NCBI GenBank assembly: GCA_945637225.1
Contig: CALZDE010000141.1
Coordinates: 1 to 5,711, forward strand
Source: an uncultured Selenomonadaceae bacterium
Lineage (GTDB): Bacteria > Bacillota > Negativicutes > Selenomonadales > Selenomonadaceae
Length of the DNA stretch: 5,711 bases
Direction: 5' to 3'
Shown here: in pieces, positions 5,098 through 5,711 of the stretch
How positions within the stretch are numbered: the first letter of the stretch is position 1
How the letters are laid out: the number at the start of each line of letters is the position of its first letter
Notes under the pieces: generated by a model
The model's input: only the letters and a program-made list of their open reading frames with translations
Databases searched by the model: none
What the model was told of the DNA's origin: nothing
Position numbers and translations under genes: made by a program

Positions 5098-5628
5098 ATG
5101 ATAAAAGAAGTTTTAGTAGTTGAAGGCAAAATGGATATTGTAGCCATTGATAAGGCCGTAGAAGCTGACTGTATCATTACCGGCGGTTTCAGCCTGAAGC
5201 CAAAGACCTTAGACGATATAGAAAAGGCATATAAAAAGCGTGGCATTATAATTCTCACTGACCCTGACTGTGCAGGCGAGAGAATCAGAAAGTTCTTAGC
5301 AAAGAGATTTCCAGAAGCTAAACACGCATTTGTACCAAAGGAAGACGCCACCGCTAATGATGATATTGGCATAGAGCAGGCAAGCCCGGAGGCTATCCGC
5401 ACTGCACTTGAAAAAGTCCGCACTTTGGATTGGAATCCAACTAATGAATTTACCTCTGCTGATTTAATCATGAATGGCCTGAGTGGCAGTAATGCTTCAA
5501 GTGAAAGACGCGCGGTAATAGGTGCAAAGCTGGGTATCGGCTACGCAAATGCCAAGACATTTTTGACTAGGTTAAACCATTATGGTGTAACAAGAGAAGA
5601 ATTTGAAAAAGCAATAAGTGAAGAATAA
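5098..5628 (+). CDS. rnmV: Ribonuclease M5 (5S rRNA maturation)
   Basis: A 176-residue Toprim-family endonuclease that trims both sides of the 5S rRNA precursor in low-GC Gram-positive lineages; B. subtilis RNase M5 is about 186 residues. The Toprim domain (about 1-95) shows the catalytic E9 in VVEGKMD, the TGG turn (28-30), and D55/D57 in LTDPDCAGERIR. The family signature DDIGIEQASPEAI (88-100) follows, then the M5 C-terminal domain (about 105-176, DUF4093-like) with EFTSADLIMNGL and the RRAVIGAKLGIGYANAKTFL segment. It starts one base after the tmk stop, with GGGAG (5084-5088) inside the tmk end at 9-nt spacing, so translation is probably coupled. In many Firmicutes rnmV sits beside ksgA; here a terminator follows it instead. 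Confidence 0.93.
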   Translation: MIKEVLVVEGKMDIVAIDKAVEADCIITGGFSLKPKTLDDIEKAYKKRGIIILTDPDCAGERIRKFLAKRFPEAKHAFVPKEDATANDDIGIEQASPEAIRTALEKVRTLDWNPTNEFTSADLIMNGLSGSNASSERRAVIGAKLGIGYANAKTFLTRLNHYGVTREEFEKAISEE

Positions 5629-5630
5629 AA

Positions 5631-5673
5631 AAATATCCGGTAAGGAATAAAGTAATTCCAAGCCGGTGTTTTT
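5631..5673 (+). terminator. Rho-independent terminator ending the kinase operon
   Basis: CCGGT (5637-5641) pairs with GCCGG (5662-5666, one G-U), and GGAAT (5644-5648) pairs with ATTCC (5655-5659) inside it, separated by a symmetric AA/AA internal loop and capped by a 6-nt loop. An A-rich base pairs with the tail after one bulged T. The T5 run (5669-5673) follows. It begins directly after the rnmV stop codon. Confidence 0.85.
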
Positions 5674-5680
5674 CTACATA

Positions 5681-5711
5681 TTAGTGCTAAAGTATCACTG
5701 TTATGATATAA
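5681..5711 (+). promoter_or_regulatory. Possible promoter/operator region of the next gene (cut by window end)
   Basis: AGTGCTA-AAG-TATCACT (5683-5699) is a near-perfect inverted repeat with one mismatched pair per arm set. It is followed by TATGAT (5702-5707) and a terminal TATAA, either of which could be a -10. No good -35 at 17 bp was found and the region is truncated, so this is tentative. Confidence 0.25.

Noticed and set aside
4734..5471. A 245-codon open frame on the minus strand across tmk and rnmV.
   Set aside because: Both plus-strand genes have clear family motifs and operon-style spacing. The antisense peptide is Ser/Phe/Ile-rich with no recognisable domain, and the frame arises from the codon bias of the sense genes.
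1..5711. CRISPR arrays, insertion sequences, tRNA/rRNA genes or attachment sites.
   Set aside because: No regularly spaced repeats, transposase-like frames, terminal inverted repeats or structural RNA signatures were seen; composition is uniform across the genes.

Overview
The window reads as a low-to-mid GC Firmicute with diderm Negativicutes traits, most likely Selenomonadaceae or a relative. The best clue is the first complete gene. Its product closely resembles, as recalled, the fold-III lysine/ornithine decarboxylase of Selenomonas ruminantium, which supplies the cadaverine/putrescine linked to peptidoglycan in that group. A DegS-type kinase and RNase M5 also fit the Firmicutes. The species cannot be resolved from the sequence.

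Layout: all genes are on the + strand. Positions 2-127 are the last 41 codons of a GH1 6-phospho-beta-glucosidase, followed by a terminator hairpin (155-198). The 225-nt gap before the decarboxylase holds that terminator, a sigma70-type promoter (217-245), a leader hairpin, a candidate 7-codon leader ORF (323-346), a Shine-Dalgarno sequence unusually far from the start, and a perfect extended -10 motif (339-347) almost touching the start codon. The decarboxylase (353-1519) is closed by its own terminator (1539-1589).

A second transcription unit starts at a strong promoter (1625-1653) that carries a perfect 6-1-6 palindrome in its spacer. It encodes a soluble DegS-like histidine kinase (1690-2919), a short fold-I Orn/Lys/Arg decarboxylase (2935-4416), a thymidylate kinase (4422-5096) and RNase M5 (5098-5628). 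The genes are separated by 15, 5 and 1 nt, and the unit ends at a clear terminator (5631-5673). The last 38 bases hold a near-palindrome and an AT-rich end that may be the next promoter.

Functional reading: two evolutionarily unrelated PLP decarboxylases for basic amino acids flank a sensor kinase that has no response regulator beside it. The distal genes are housekeeping: dTTP supply and 5S rRNA maturation. The decarboxylase-tmk pairing resembles the Bacillus subtilis yaaO-tmk arrangement. No mobile element, CRISPR array, tRNA or rRNA is present. The most unusual parts are the decarboxylase leader, the kinase promoter palindrome, the orphan DegS kinase placement and the altered Walker A motif of the thymidylate kinase.
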